This document shows positions 1-8,980 of a stretch of DNA of 64,000 nt, in pieces (the first letter of the stretch is position 1; the number at the start of each line of letters is the position of its first letter). Below the pieces are notes generated by a model. The model was not told the origin of the DNA. It searched no databases and worked only from the letters and a program-made list of their open reading frames with translations. Position numbers and translations under genes: made by a program. Origin of the DNA: Nitrososphaerota archaeon (GTDB taxonomy: Archaea > Thermoproteota > Nitrososphaeria > Nitrososphaerales > Nitrosopumilaceae); the NCBI GenBank assembly GCA_016201435.1, contig JACQCT010000014.1:62001-126000 (forward strand), in the 5' to 3' direction.

Positions 1-1
1 G

Positions 2-847
2 CTGTACGATCAAGGAATTATTGATATTATTTTCAAAAAATTTGGCAAAGTCGGTTTGGTAAACACTTCAGCAAACTGGGACAAGTGGAATTCAATTGTA
101 AATTCTTTTGCAGTCATAAATCAAACCGTAAAAATAGCAATGGTTGGAAAATATGTCAAGCTTTCAGATAGCTATGTCAGTGTAAATCAAGCACTCAAAT
201 ATGCAGGTGCAAAAATTGGAAAAAATGTTATGATAGACTGGATAGATTCTGAAGAGTTAAACGGAACCATTGACAAGCTTGCATCATACCAAGGCATACT
301 AGTACCAGGAGGTTTTGGCGAGAGAGGCTCTGAAGGAATCATAAAGACAGCAAACTATGCAAGAGAGAAAAACATACCATATCTTGGAATTTGTTTTGGA
401 TTCCAGCTTGCGGCAGTAGCTTTTGGACGTTATGTTTGTGGATTATCTAATGCAAATTCAACGGAGATTTCTCCAAATACTGAAAATCCAGTCATTGATC
501 TTTTGCCAGAACAAAAGACAATTGAAAACAAGGGTGGTTCACTAAGGCTTGGTTCAAATGAAATCAAAGTGGAGGACAATACTCTGGCATTCAAACTTTA
601 CAAATCAAACACAATTCTCAAAAGACACAGACATAGATACGAATTCAATCAAAAGTATCTTGATGCATTTGCCAATAAAGGAATGATTTTTTCAGGATAT
701 AGTGATAACAAAAAACGAATGGAGATACTTGAAATTCCTACACATAGATTCTATCTGGGTGTGCAATTCCATCCAGAATTTAACAGCAGGCCTGGATTTC
801 CAGAAGCATCGTTTGAAGCCTTTGTAAATGCTGCTGCCCACGCATAA
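2..847 (+). CDS. pyrG: CTP synthase, C-terminal part (cut by window start)
   Basis: CTP synthase makes CTP from UTP, ATP and glutamine. The reading frame is open from base 2, so the N-terminal synthetase domain lies outside the window and only the end of it plus the class I glutamine amidotransferase domain is seen. Visible motifs are GGFGERG (oxyanion region), YLGICFGFQ with the nucleophilic cysteine, and FHPEF with the His and Glu of the catalytic triad. The stop directly abuts the stop of the convergent NAD kinase gene. The TTG at base 56 is an internal Leu codon, not a start. The family is clear from the amidotransferase motifs together with the preceding linker. Confidence 0.95.
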   Translation: MYDQGIIDIIFKKFGKVGLVNTSANWDKWNSIVNSFAVINQTVKIAMVGKYVKLSDSYVSVNQALKYAGAKIGKNVMIDWIDSEELNGTIDKLASYQGILVPGGFGERGSEGIIKTANYAREKNIPYLGICFGFQLAAVAFGRYVCGLSNANSTEISPNTENPVIDLLPEQKTIENKGGSLRLGSNEIKVEDNTLAFKLYKSNTILKRHRHRYEFNQKYLDAFANKGMIFSGYSDNKKRMEILEIPTHRFYLGVQFHPEFNSRPGFPEASFEAFVNAAAHA

Positions 848-1840
848 TTATTTTGGTATTTCATAGATTCTTTGTCGTGTATCTCGTAAAGAAACCCTTC
901 TTTTGACATATCCTTTGTCAAGTAGATGACGTAAGGCAAGCCTTACTGTTCTATCTGGTAGAAGTGTTTTTGCTGCTAATTCTTTTTGTGTTAATGAACC
1001 TTCATACTCTAATGTCTTTAACAAAAGTTTTGAGCTAGGTGGCATGTTTAAAAGATCATCAGCAAGTTTTACCTTTCTTGTTAATGCAGATACAGTAGTA
1101 GAATCTTTCCTCATTCGTATTATATTTGCAGGTATTGGAAATTTAGTACATGCAACCATCTGGTCAACTTTAAAACGGTCCTTCCCATCCATGACTACTT
1201 CACATCTAAGGCTAGATGAAATGTCGTCAATCTCAATTGAGCTGTCATCAGATACGATTAGTGGTCTTCTTGTGATGTCTAATGAGTTTACTGAAACAAT
1301 TCCAAATACCTTAGAATCTTGAAATATTGCAGGTCCACCTGCAGACATGGAATATGCAGAAGAACCAATTGGTGTCGTTATGATAACACCGTCACTGCTG
1401 TCATGCCAGACTTCTTCGCCGTTTATTCTTAGCACATGTTCAACCAGAGTTGCACTTTTTGATGAAAATATTGCAACGTCGTTTAATATCGGATAAACAC
1501 TTTTGTTGTCAATTTTTACACCAAGGCGTGTAACGTGTTCTATTGTAAAATCTGCTTTTTTTAATCTATTTAGAAATGTAGGAAATTCCTTTAAATCAAG
1601 TTGAGCAAGATAACCGCTTGATTCAAATTCATTTATGCCAAGCACTGGAACAGTGGTATTCAAGTCTTGATGAAAATAATTCCTAACTCCCCTGTCGCCA
1701 CCAGTAACTACCACATAATCAACATCTTTTGAAAGTTGTTTGTTGCCTAGTAGAAATGATTCTATGCCGTGACTTTCAAGCGATAGTTTTACGGATTTTA
1801 CTGTTCTTTCTTGATCCTGACTAAATATTGCTACTCGCAT
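848..1840 (-). CDS. nadK: NAD kinase with C-terminal winged-helix domain
   Basis: Probable NAD(+) kinase, which makes NADP from NAD and ATP (or polyphosphate) in the cytosol. Residues 45-51 hold VTGGDRG, a variant of the usual GGDGT motif that keeps the catalytic Asp. Residues 156-170 (TPIGSSAYSMSAGGP) are the second family hallmark, and N120-D121 stands where NE is normal. From about residue 266 to the end there is an extra winged helix-turn-helix (SLTQKELAAKTLL, then a basic wing with RQRIYEIP). Most NAD kinases end before this point. The added domain suggests DNA binding or protein contact, but that is inference. The ATG at 1838-1840 is the first sensible start. Confidence 0.88.
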   Translation of the reverse strand: MRVAIFSQDQERTVKSVKLSLESHGIESFLLGNKQLSKDVDYVVVTGGDRGVRNYFHQDLNTTVPVLGINEFESSGYLAQLDLKEFPTFLNRLKKADFTIEHVTRLGVKIDNKSVYPILNDVAIFSSKSATLVEHVLRINGEEVWHDSSDGVIITTPIGSSAYSMSAGGPAIFQDSKVFGIVSVNSLDITRRPLIVSDDSSIEIDDISSSLRCEVVMDGKDRFKVDQMVACTKFPIPANIIRMRKDSTTVSALTRKVKLADDLLNMPPSSKLLLKTLEYEGSLTQKELAAKTLLPDRTVRLALRHLLDKGYVKRRVSLRDTRQRIYEIPK

Positions 1841-1871
1841 GATGTGATTTCAGTTTTTGTGCAATAAAAGC

Positions 1872-2747
1872 CTAGATGTGCTTGAATTTCACTTGGTTGT
1901 ACAGGTATGCCGCATTTTTTTCAATATCACCTTGATATGGAATCTTGGAAAGTCCTGTTTCTTTTGTCTCCAGTGCGGCTTGTGCAGAACCTACAGCAAA
2001 ACAAATTGCCCACAAAACATCTTTTTCCTTTAGAAACGTACATGCAAAAGTAGCACAAAAAATATCTCCTACTCCGGTTGTATCACCAATTTCGATGTTT
2101 GGAATTGTCAAGTAGTATAACCTGTCTTGTGCAAGCAATGTAATTTCACGCTTGTTTGTGTATAGGATGTATTTTGCTCCTTTTTTTTGGAGTGCCAGCA
2201 TTGCACTAGTTTCTGTCAAACCTGTGAGAGAAAAGGCTTCTTCTGGATCAACTTTGATTGCAGATATTTTTGAAAGATCAAGACTAGTTCGTTCAAGAAA
2301 TATCTTATTTTTTTCATCTATTCTTCTCAGAAAACCTTGTGGATCAAGCAATGTAAATTCAGAATTCTCTTTTATGGTATCAAGTGTTTCTTCAGATATT
2401 TCATCAAATACAGGACTGACTATACAACCATCTGCATCAGTTTTCTCATATTCTATTTTGTCACATTTTGTTTTCAAATACAGATTCCTATCAGTTCCAG
2501 AAATCTCTAGTAAAAATCTCGTAGTAGGATTTTGTGAGAGTGAATTTTGTGGAATGAATAACTTATTTTTTTCCAAGTATTCGCGAAATCCAAAATCTGG
2601 TCCGATCTTTGTGTGAAATTCTACATCAAATTTTAGGGACCTAGCAGTCAATCCACAATAACAAGCTGGCCCACCAGCAGTCTCAACTAATGTACCCGCT
2701 CTAGAAATTTCGTCAATTGTACAATGTGAAAATACTCCAAGCTTCAT
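1872..2747 (-). CDS. PfkB-family carbohydrate/nucleoside kinase
   Basis: A 291-residue ribokinase-family (PfkB) kinase that phosphorylates a sugar, nucleoside or similar alcohol with ATP. The N-terminal region has the Gly-Gly turn (AGGPACYCG, residues 24-32), and near residue 220 is DTTGVGDIF, the signature that carries the catalytic Asp and the anion hole. The length is normal for the family. The substrate cannot be told from sequence. It lies 31 bp upstream of NAD kinase on the same strand and 26 bp downstream of a small zinc-type ORF, so the three may be co-transcribed. Confidence 0.85.
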   Translation of the reverse strand: MKLGVFSHCTIDEISRAGTLVETAGGPACYCGLTARSLKFDVEFHTKIGPDFGFREYLEKNKLFIPQNSLSQNPTTRFLLEISGTDRNLYLKTKCDKIEYEKTDADGCIVSPVFDEISEETLDTIKENSEFTLLDPQGFLRRIDEKNKIFLERTSLDLSKISAIKVDPEEAFSLTGLTETSAMLALQKKGAKYILYTNKREITLLAQDRLYYLTIPNIEIGDTTGVGDIFCATFACTFLKEKDVLWAICFAVGSAQAALETKETGLSKIPYQGDIEKNAAYLYNQVKFKHI

Positions 2748-2773
2748 CTGTTTCTTGGATTAGTTGTACCCAT

Positions 2774-2884
2774 TTAGTCTTTTTTAGATCTTTTCTTCTC
2801 TGAACAGACTATGCATAATATCTGACCTTTCTCTATTATCAGTTCAACATTTGATGACAGACAATCATGGCACAGGCCACGCAT
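2774..2884 (-). CDS. Small CxxC/CxxC protein (36 aa)
   Basis: A short ORF starting MRGLCHDCLSS and ending in a basic tail. It has two cysteine pairs, CHDC near residue 5 and CIVC near residue 27, spaced as in a single zinc ribbon. It sits 26 bp upstream of the PfkB kinase on the same strand and could be the first gene of a PfkB-NAD kinase transcript. The function is unknown. The paired cysteines argue for a real gene, but 36 codons is short. Confidence 0.5.
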   Translation of the reverse strand: MRGLCHDCLSSNVELIIEKGQILCIVCSEKKRSKKD

Positions 2885-3047
2885 GATCTATTAAGAAACA
2901 TACTGACTTAAATTTGTTAAATTTTCTACATACCAAAAAGCAAATCAGTTAATTTTGGATTTTAAAAGTTCGTAATTAATGACTATAGGTTCCTCATTTC
3001 CAAGTTTGGAAGACCAATCATAAATATAAAAAATCATTATATCACAC

Positions 3048-3290
3048 ATGCAGGAAATAAGCGTAAAACTGGGTCGCGGAATTACAAAAAATACCTTGCC
3101 TATTATGAATCATGTATACACCGATGAATTTTTCATTAGTGAGATAAGAGAATTTGGAATAAGCGGTGAAGCCCTCAGAAAAATCAAACTTAGCTCCAGA
3201 GATCTGCTTGAAATATACTCTGAGTTGAAGACGTTTGGTTTTAGTACAAAATACTACAGCAGTCTGCGTAATTTACACGGAATATTCTGA
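3048..3290 (+). CDS. Hypothetical protein, 80 aa
   Basis: I do not recognise this protein. It is soluble, mixed-charge and has no signal peptide or transmembrane segment. The second half (SGEALRKIKLSSRDLLEIYSELK spans residues 45 to 67) looks mostly helical. An AT-rich TATA box at about 3018-3028 lies about 26 bp upstream of the ATG at 3048, which fits a leaderless transcript and supports this start. It stands alone between a minus-strand cluster and the methyltransferase gene. Confidence 0.55.
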   Translation: MQEISVKLGRGITKNTLPIMNHVYTDEFFISEIREFGISGEALRKIKLSSRDLLEIYSELKTFGFSTKYYSSLRNLHGIF

Positions 3291-3452
3291 CTATCACAGA
3301 AAATAAAGAAAATATCCGACGTTCCTTTTTTTACTCTTTGTTGATAAAAAGGCAAAGCTAACCCTTTTACGAAGAAAAATTCCGCACACTAGATAGTATT
3401 GTACGTTATGATTTGTTGGAGATGTTAATAACAAGAAATAGATCTTATTTTT

Positions 3453-4064
3453 ATGAACAGAATAGAACGTGGAAATTCAAAGCTGACAAGAAAAAAAGAT
3501 ATTGAAGAAATTTTCGCTTTAGTAAATGCAAGACCTACTGATGCATTCTGTGATTTTGGCTGTGGTCAAGGTCTAGCTTGCATATACGCCTCAAGAAAAC
3601 TATCCTTTGCAATAGGAATAGAAGATCATAGAGAAAATTATCTAAAAGCACAAAAAAATAAGAATAACCTTCAGAGAGGTAAAGTTTCATTTTTCTTTAG
3701 AAATTATGAGAATTTTGAAACAATTCCTAAACTGAACAAATGTACAATATTCTATTGTACAAATGAGTTAGATTATGGTTTCTACAAATCGATAGAAGAA
3801 TTTCTTTCTCCAAAAAGAGTTTATTTTGTTTCTCAATATTTTGCTCCCTTTCCATTAATGTCAAAGAAATATGATGAATGGTATGTTATGAAAACACCAT
3901 TTAAAATAGCAAAAAATGAAAAAGAATGGATTGCACATATGCTAGGAAAAGGTAAAACTCGAAAAGATCTTCTTAGAAGTATTCAAGGTTTCCCAGACTA
4001 TGAAGATAAGAAAAAAGAATTAGCCGAGGATATTGGATTTATTCGCTGGCTCTGTCGTAAATAA
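3453..4064 (+). CDS. Class I SAM-dependent methyltransferase
   Basis: A 203-residue Rossmann-fold methyltransferase. Residues 34-42 (CDFGCGQGL) form the SAM-binding motif I, followed by IGIEDH, whose acidic residue fits the ribose-binding position of motif II. The region around residue 110 (CTIFYCTNEL) is where motif IV is expected. The substrate is unknown; similar small archaeal proteins modify either protein or RNA. A TATA-like TGTTAATAACA at 3424-3434 is about 26 bp before the ATG, so the mRNA is probably leaderless. It stands alone with no operon partner. Confidence 0.75.
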   Translation: MNRIERGNSKLTRKKDIEEIFALVNARPTDAFCDFGCGQGLACIYASRKLSFAIGIEDHRENYLKAQKNKNNLQRGKVSFFFRNYENFETIPKLNKCTIFYCTNELDYGFYKSIEEFLSPKRVYFVSQYFAPFPLMSKKYDEWYVMKTPFKIAKNEKEWIAHMLGKGKTRKDLLRSIQGFPDYEDKKKELAEDIGFIRWLCRK

Positions 4065-4069
4065 TTCAA

Positions 4070-4105
4070 TGAAATTGGCACTGATTCATTCATAATTCCA
4101 GAATC
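4070..4105 (+). repeat. Dispersed upstream element, copy 1
   Basis: This 36-bp block matches 26409-26444 at 30 of 36 positions in the same orientation. Each copy lies upstream of a TATA-like TCTTTTAAATC and then a gene (the small ORF at 4180 here, the ABC ATPase at 26504 there). It may be a regulatory site or a decayed dispersed repeat. Confidence 0.4.
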
Positions 4106-4179
4106 AAACATCTTTCCATCATTGATATCTTTTAAATCCTCAACCACTTCCTTTTTTAGCTTCTACTGGTAGACAAATC

Positions 4180-4284
4180 ATGGAAGAATCTGAAAAACCA
4201 TGTCATGCAGAAATCACAATAATATCAAAAAACATGAATTTCTGTCCAATCTGTGGTTTTTATTATCCAAAAAATGAGAAATAA
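4180..4284 (+). CDS. Small Cys/His protein (34 aa)
   Basis: A 34-residue ORF with C8-x-H near the N-terminus and FCPICGFYY near the end, a CxxCG knuckle of the zinc-ribbon type. A TATA-like TTTTAAAT lies about 45 bp upstream. The function is unknown. It belongs with the other tiny zinc-type ORFs in this window and was found by direct reading because it is short. The remaining sequence to 4585 holds no other ORF that I can support. Confidence 0.5.
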   Translation: MEESEKPCHAEITIISKNMNFCPICGFYYPKNEK

Positions 4285-4585
4285 AAATTAAATTTTAAAA
4301 AGGTTTTCTCAATCATGAAAAATATTTCATTTTTCAATTATTACAACTAATAGATCTGTGACTCAGAAATGGGCATTGTTGGTAAACAATTTATCATGTT
4401 AAAAATATCATATGATGACCATTAGAACTCCAAACGGAATGATGTTAATTATGGCAATCCTTTGACCTATGGAGACGCTGTGGTCATTTTAACTCCAGTA
4501 TAGTAAAAAGAACAGACTTTTACACATGAAAACTGACGCTGTCTACCTTGAATATCATTATAAAGAAGCAAATTAGATGATAATC

Positions 4586-4873
4586 ATGCCATTAAAGCGA
4601 GCTAGTCGTGGACGACAAAAAGGAGGAAAAGGATCCTCAGGGCGTATCCAGTGTACAAACTGTGGTGCTACAGTTCCACGAGACAAGGCAAAAAAAGTCA
4701 CGTCCAGATTAAATTTAGTTGAACACACACTCGCAAAAGAGCTAAGAGCTCAGGGAGCATACATTGCATCTCCAACAGTACTGAAATGGTATTGCATATC
4801 ATGCGCAATTCATTTTGGCATACTAAAGATTAGATCTGCAGACTCTAGAAGAAATACGGGCAGACTACGATAA
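4586..4873 (+). CDS. rps26e: 30S ribosomal protein S26e
   Basis: An archaeal/eukaryotic S26e component of the small ribosomal subunit. It begins MPLKRASRGR and has two zinc-binding pairs, CTNCG and CISC, typical of the family, with a basic N-terminus. The ATG at 4586 is preferred over the in-frame ATG at 4577. The TATA-like ATTATAAAG at about 4557-4565 would place transcription start close to 4586, and S26e proteins normally begin MPxKR. It is convergent with the phosphatidyltransferase gene, and the two stops abut. Confidence 0.93.
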   Translation: MPLKRASRGRQKGGKGSSGRIQCTNCGATVPRDKAKKVTSRLNLVEHTLAKELRAQGAYIASPTVLKWYCISCAIHFGILKIRSADSRRNTGRLR

Positions 4874-5446
4874 TCAATCTTTAATGTTTCTAGCTGTTGC
4901 AATTATTCTTTGAATAAAAGTTATTCCGGCTATAATTGCCACAATTATTACAGCATAATTTAGAAATCCTGCCATTCCAACAATAGCGATTATTAACAGT
5001 CGTTCTGCTCTCTCCCCAATTCCAATTCCTTGAAGCTGTACTCCTAGTGATTCAGCTCTCGCTCTTGTATAACTTACAAGAAGTGATAGTGTGATTGCTA
5101 AAAGAACCACGTATCCTTCAGAATATCCGCCAATCAATATCCCAAGAAATATTGCTACTTCAGCAATCTTGTCAAATATAGAATCCAAAAACGCGCCTTT
5201 TTTTGATGTCTTTTGTGTAACTCTTGCAACCTGTCCATCAACAATATCAAAAAATCCTGAAACCAATAGCAAGATTCCTCCAATTAGGAAAGAATATTCA
5301 AAGTGTAAAGCATAGATTACAGCTGACGCAAATGCAAATACAAGACCTATTGCAGTCCAAAAATTTGCAGACAGGCCCGTTGATGCAAATATTGTTCCAA
5401 TTTTTTGCAGAGTAGGTTTTAGACCTTCCCTGAAATTGTTAAGCAT
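4874..5446 (-). CDS. CDP-alcohol phosphatidyltransferase (possible archaetidylinositol phosphate synthase)
   Basis: An integral membrane enzyme that joins CDP-archaeol to a polar alcohol in polar lipid synthesis. The complete family signature D(x2)DG(x2)AR(x8)G(x3)D(x3)D is present with D67, D70, G71, R75, G84, D88 and D92. The rest of the 190 residues forms about five or six hydrophobic segments. The inositol-phosphate synthase gene at 33153-34220 makes archaetidylinositol phosphate a plausible product, but the substrate is inference; glycerol phosphate or serine are alternatives. Confidence 0.85.
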   Translation of the reverse strand: MLNNFREGLKPTLQKIGTIFASTGLSANFWTAIGLVFAFASAVIYALHFEYSFLIGGILLLVSGFFDIVDGQVARVTQKTSKKGAFLDSIFDKIAEVAIFLGILIGGYSEGYVVLLAITLSLLVSYTRARAESLGVQLQGIGIGERAERLLIIAIVGMAGFLNYAVIIVAIIAGITFIQRIIATARNIKD

Positions 5447-5584
5447 TGGATATCAACAATTTGTCAATAATTTATACCATTATAAACAAATCAATCACAA
5501 TCTGGATAGAGAAATTATTTTCTCATCATATTATCACGTGAGAGTTAAAGGTAGGATTGCTAGAATTACAAGGTAGAACAAATA

Positions 5585-5944
5585 ATGGTTGAGTTAGATA
5601 ATATAACAAAAGTGCAAATAGTTAGAATGATTCTTGAAAAACAAACTGAAAAGGCATTAGAAAAACTGAGTGAGTTTTATCATGTTACCCCTCCACAAAT
5701 AGTTGTTGGAACCATAAAAGGAAAAAGAAGAACGGTTTATGCTCTTTATATTCCAAAAGAAAGAAAAATTTACGCAATAAATTCTGATATCTTCTTTAAT
5801 CCTTTTGTGGTTTTGCATGAATATTATCACCATATACGATCAAAGCTTGGAGTCCATCGCGGTTCAGAAAGAAATGCAAACAAGTTTGCTCAAGAATTTA
5901 TTGACGCATATAAGAAAAGTGCAGAAATGTCTGGCAGAATCTAA
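5585..5944 (+). CDS. ImmA/IrrE-like zinc metallopeptidase-type protein
   Basis: A 119-residue protein with H78-E79-Y-Y-H82, the HExxH zinc motif, followed at residues 95-105 by ERNANKFAQEF. This resembles the E-x-x-A-N-x-F-A segment that supplies the third ligand in the ImmA/IrrE (DUF955) family. IrrE-type proteins cleave or bind transcription factors, usually with a fused or neighbouring HTH. Here no HTH is fused, and none lies next door. Start at the ATG at 5585, shortly after an AAGGT-like sequence. The function is uncertain. Confidence 0.6.
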   Translation: MVELDNITKVQIVRMILEKQTEKALEKLSEFYHVTPPQIVVGTIKGKRRTVYALYIPKERKIYAINSDIFFNPFVVLHEYYHHIRSKLGVHRGSERNANKFAQEFIDAYKKSAEMSGRI

Positions 5945-6012
5945 TCTTTCTGAACATAAAATCAAAATTGTGATTTTTGCAAGTATATATAATATTGAAT
6001 ACAACATGATGC

Positions 6013-6225
6013 ATGGGCATTATTGCAAAGGGTGCCAAGTGCAACGTTATTGGTTGCGATAAGGATGGAATTCGTTCATTGACTACCGCCAAAGTAGAAG
6101 GAACTGGTCTTAGTATTTCGGCTAGCTCAAAAAAAACAGTCTTGTGTAAAGAACATTACAAGGAATGGAAAAAAGCAACGAAAGAAGACAGGGATGTAGA
6201 AAGAGCCAGATATGACAGATTCTAG
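6013..6225 (+). CDS. Small conserved-type Cys protein, 70 aa
   Basis: A basic cytosolic protein with C10-x4-C15 near the start and C45-K-E-H48 further on, a possible four-ligand metal site, and a charged C-terminus. I do not know its function. A strong TATA box (AGTATATATAAT, about 5981-5992) lies about 26 bp upstream of the ATG, so the mRNA is probably leaderless and well expressed. It has no operon partner. Confidence 0.7.
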   Translation: MGIIAKGAKCNVIGCDKDGIRSLTTAKVEGTGLSISASSKKTVLCKEHYKEWKKATKEDRDVERARYDRF

Positions 6226-6322
6226 TCTTTTTTATTGAAATATGCTCTGAAAAATCTTTGTAATATTTATCCAATTTTTAGTATAGGCTAAGGTTTATCT
6301 AAAGTATTGACAGTGTCACATT

Positions 6323-6943
6323 ATGAAACTAATTCAATTATTACTAATACTGACTTTGACTACAAGTTTTCTAGCTAGTGGCATAATGACAGTCTTTGCT
6401 GAACAAGGTTCCACAAATGATCAACATTGCACCACATCAAATCCCTGTCAAAAGATATGTGGGAATCATGTTTGTGCTCCAGGCGAGGTCTATCCACCAG
6501 TACCAAATAACACAAAAATCCAAAATTCTACTGCGGCAGTTTCTACAGTGACAGAAATGCCAATCTCTCAGAATACAACCAGTGAAAATAATACACTTGA
6601 AAATACACCATCACCAGAAACTCAAATGACATCTGGAATATCATCAATATATGACATGAATGGTACAAGGATGGTGTCAGACAGCAAGATGTGTCTAGCT
6701 GGCGTCGATAGATGTGTTATGGTAAAAATGCTACACTTACCTCCAATAAAACAAATGAATGTTGGAATTGGAGCTCTTGACGTAAGCTGTAAGACAGATT
6801 TCCAATTAGTTTTGAAAACAACCAATAATTTGCCAGCTTGTGTAAGCCCATCTACTGCAAATGAACTTGTTAAAAGAGGATGGGCATTAAGTCAGGATGC
6901 AATAATGAAAGAAAAATTGATGTTCGAACCTAATAGCCAATAA
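6323..6943 (+). CDS. Secreted protein with CGxHxCAPGE motif
   Basis: A 206-residue exported protein. Residues 1-26 are a signal peptide (MKLIQ, hydrophobic core, VFAEQ cleavage region). Residues 46-55 read CGNHVCAPGE, a motif shared with the proteins at 50740 and 60837 in this window. A Ser/Thr/Asn-rich linker with several N-glycosylation sequons follows. The C-terminal domain has four cysteines (near residues 121, 127, 155 and 172) that could form two disulfides. The function is not known; such proteins seem typical of ammonia-oxidising archaea. It stands alone. Confidence 0.7.
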   Translation: MKLIQLLLILTLTTSFLASGIMTVFAEQGSTNDQHCTTSNPCQKICGNHVCAPGEVYPPVPNNTKIQNSTAAVSTVTEMPISQNTTSENNTLENTPSPETQMTSGISSIYDMNGTRMVSDSKMCLAGVDRCVMVKMLHLPPIKQMNVGIGALDVSCKTDFQLVLKTTNNLPACVSPSTANELVKRGWALSQDAIMKEKLMFEPNSQ

Positions 6944-7179
6944 AACCGTTAGGCAGTAACTAACTCAATTTGTCGCGGTGAATGTCTTGAAATATCTTTG
7001 TGTATAATTGCATGTGTTTCCTGTTTGAAGGTTAAATTGCACCTGTAACATTTCCATGCTATCATACTCATACTTTCATTAAATCAGTTTTTTCTATATA
7101 AAATCCGCGTAGCTTTTGTACTTTTCCCTATTTCCAGGTTTTTTATGTACCATTTACAAAATTGTCACATGGTATTTTA

Positions 7180-8976
7180 ATGCCAACAACCATTCGAAAT
7201 AAAATGACTTCATTTAAACAGGGACGCTGGAATTTGGCTGAGCTTGTAACCGATCCAAAAAGTGCTGCGTTTAGAAAACAGCTTGAAGAAATTGAAGCCA
7301 AAGTAAGAAATTTTGAAAAAAAGAAGAATTATCTTAAATCAAACATCTCTACTCAAAAGTTTGCGCATCTCCTCAATTCCCTTGAGGAGATATCTGAAAA
7401 GTTTAGTAAAGTTAGCGGATATGCTTCTTTAGGATATTCTGCGGATACACAATCAGATGAAGCCACGTCATTACTAACTAGAATGACAAAGCTTGGTTCT
7501 CAGATTGAAAATCGTACTTTGTATTTCGATCAGTGGTGGAAAAAACAATTAGATCAAAAAAATGCAGACAGATTAATGAAGTCGTCAGGGGAATTATCAG
7601 AATTCTTAAGATTCAAAAGACTGTTAGCCAGATATTCACTTTCAGAATCTGAAGAAAAAATAATCAATACTTTAGATGTCACCGGTAGTACTGCACTAGT
7701 CAAACTCTATGATAAAATCACAAATGCATTCCAGTATATAGTAAAAATCGATGGGAAATTAAAAAAATACAACAGAGAAGAACTTGGCGTACTTGTTAGA
7801 AACCCCAAATCTAAAACAAGAGAAATTGCGTACAATGCACTCTTGTCTCAATATGACAAACAAAAAGGGGTTCTTGGTGAGATATATCAAAATCTAGTAC
7901 AAAACTGGAAAGATGAGAGCGTCGAGATTAGAGGATACGCATCTCCGATATCTGTCAGGAATATTGCTAATGATATAGATGACAAGACCGTTGATTCGCT
8001 TCTTTCGGTTTGCCAGTATAATGCACCAGTATTTCAAAAATTCTTTACTCTAAAAGCAAGAATGCTTGGAATGAAAAAACTTCGACGCTATGACATCTAT
8101 GCCCCAACATTAAAGGTAAAACAAAAGTCATACAAGTATGATCATGCAATCAAAATGGTTTTACAAACACTAAATGGTTTTAGTCCAACATTATCAGAAT
8201 ATGCAAAAAAAGTCATCACACAAAACCATGTTGATTCTTCTATCAGACCAGGAAAAAGAAGCGGAGCGTTTTGCAGCACCATATCACCAAAGATAACGCC
8301 ATATGTTCTTGTAAATTTCAAAGGTAAATCAAACGATGTGTTTACATTAGCTCATGAATTGGGTCATGCCATACACAGTATTTCCGCGTCAGACAAATCA
8401 ATTTTTGTGGCAGAAGCGCCATTACCGCTAGCAGAGACTGCATCAACGTTTTCAGAGATGTTGTTGTTTGATGAAATTCTAAACAAAGTTTCTAATGAAG
8501 AAAAAAAATCAATACTAACAGAACATATTGATGATCTTTATTCTACCATATCAAGACAGGCCTTTTTCACATTATTTGAAATCGCAGCACATAAAAAAAT
8601 TGGCGAAGGCGCAACTATTGAAGACATTTCAAACGAATATATGAAAACTCTCAAAGAACAATTTGCCAATTCAATTAACATGACAACTGATTTTAGTATA
8701 GAGTGGAGTTGTATTCCACACTTTTATCACTCTCCATTTTACTGCTATGCATATTCATTTGGAAATCTGTTGGCATTATCATTTTTCCAGAGATATAAAA
8801 AAGAAGGCAAATCCTTTGCACCTACTTATATCAAAATTCTTTCTGCAGGAGGATCAAAAAAACCAGAAAACCTGTTAAAAGAACACGGTATAGATATTTC
8901 ATCAAAAAAATTCTGGCAAGACGGTTTTGAATATATTAAAAATCAAGTTAACAGGCTCTCAAAAGTAGATAATTAA
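7180..8976 (+). CDS. pepF: M3 family oligoendopeptidase (PepF-like)
   Basis: A cytosolic zinc oligopeptidase of about 598 residues, which cleaves short peptides. HELGHAIHS carries the HExxH zinc ligands, and TFSEMLLFDE downstream supplies the third ligand Glu, as in the M3B (PepF) subfamily. The C-terminal region (HFYHSPFYCYAYSFGN) has the conserved substrate-binding His/Tyr residues. I chose the ATG at 7180 rather than the in-frame TTG at 7162. A TATA-like CTATATAAAA at about 7093 is too far for a leaderless start. A strong GC-rich hairpin begins 5 bp after the stop. The region from 6944 to 7179 holds no gene. Confidence 0.9.
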   Translation: MPTTIRNKMTSFKQGRWNLAELVTDPKSAAFRKQLEEIEAKVRNFEKKKNYLKSNISTQKFAHLLNSLEEISEKFSKVSGYASLGYSADTQSDEATSLLTRMTKLGSQIENRTLYFDQWWKKQLDQKNADRLMKSSGELSEFLRFKRLLARYSLSESEEKIINTLDVTGSTALVKLYDKITNAFQYIVKIDGKLKKYNREELGVLVRNPKSKTREIAYNALLSQYDKQKGVLGEIYQNLVQNWKDESVEIRGYASPISVRNIANDIDDKTVDSLLSVCQYNAPVFQKFFTLKARMLGMKKLRRYDIYAPTLKVKQKSYKYDHAIKMVLQTLNGFSPTLSEYAKKVITQNHVDSSIRPGKRSGAFCSTISPKITPYVLVNFKGKSNDVFTLAHELGHAIHSISASDKSIFVAEAPLPLAETASTFSEMLLFDEILNKVSNEEKKSILTEHIDDLYSTISRQAFFTLFEIAAHKKIGEGATIEDISNEYMKTLKEQFANSINMTTDFSIEWSCIPHFYHSPFYCYAYSFGNLLALSFFQRYKKEGKSFAPTYIKILSAGGSKKPENLLKEHGIDISSKKFWQDGFEYIKNQVNRLSKVDN

Positions 8977-8980
8977 AATC

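Noticed and set aside
4413-4466. Short ORF starting MMTIRTPNGMM in the gap before S26e
   Set aside because: Only 17 codons, no RBS or TATA at the right distance, and no sequence feature beyond Met richness.
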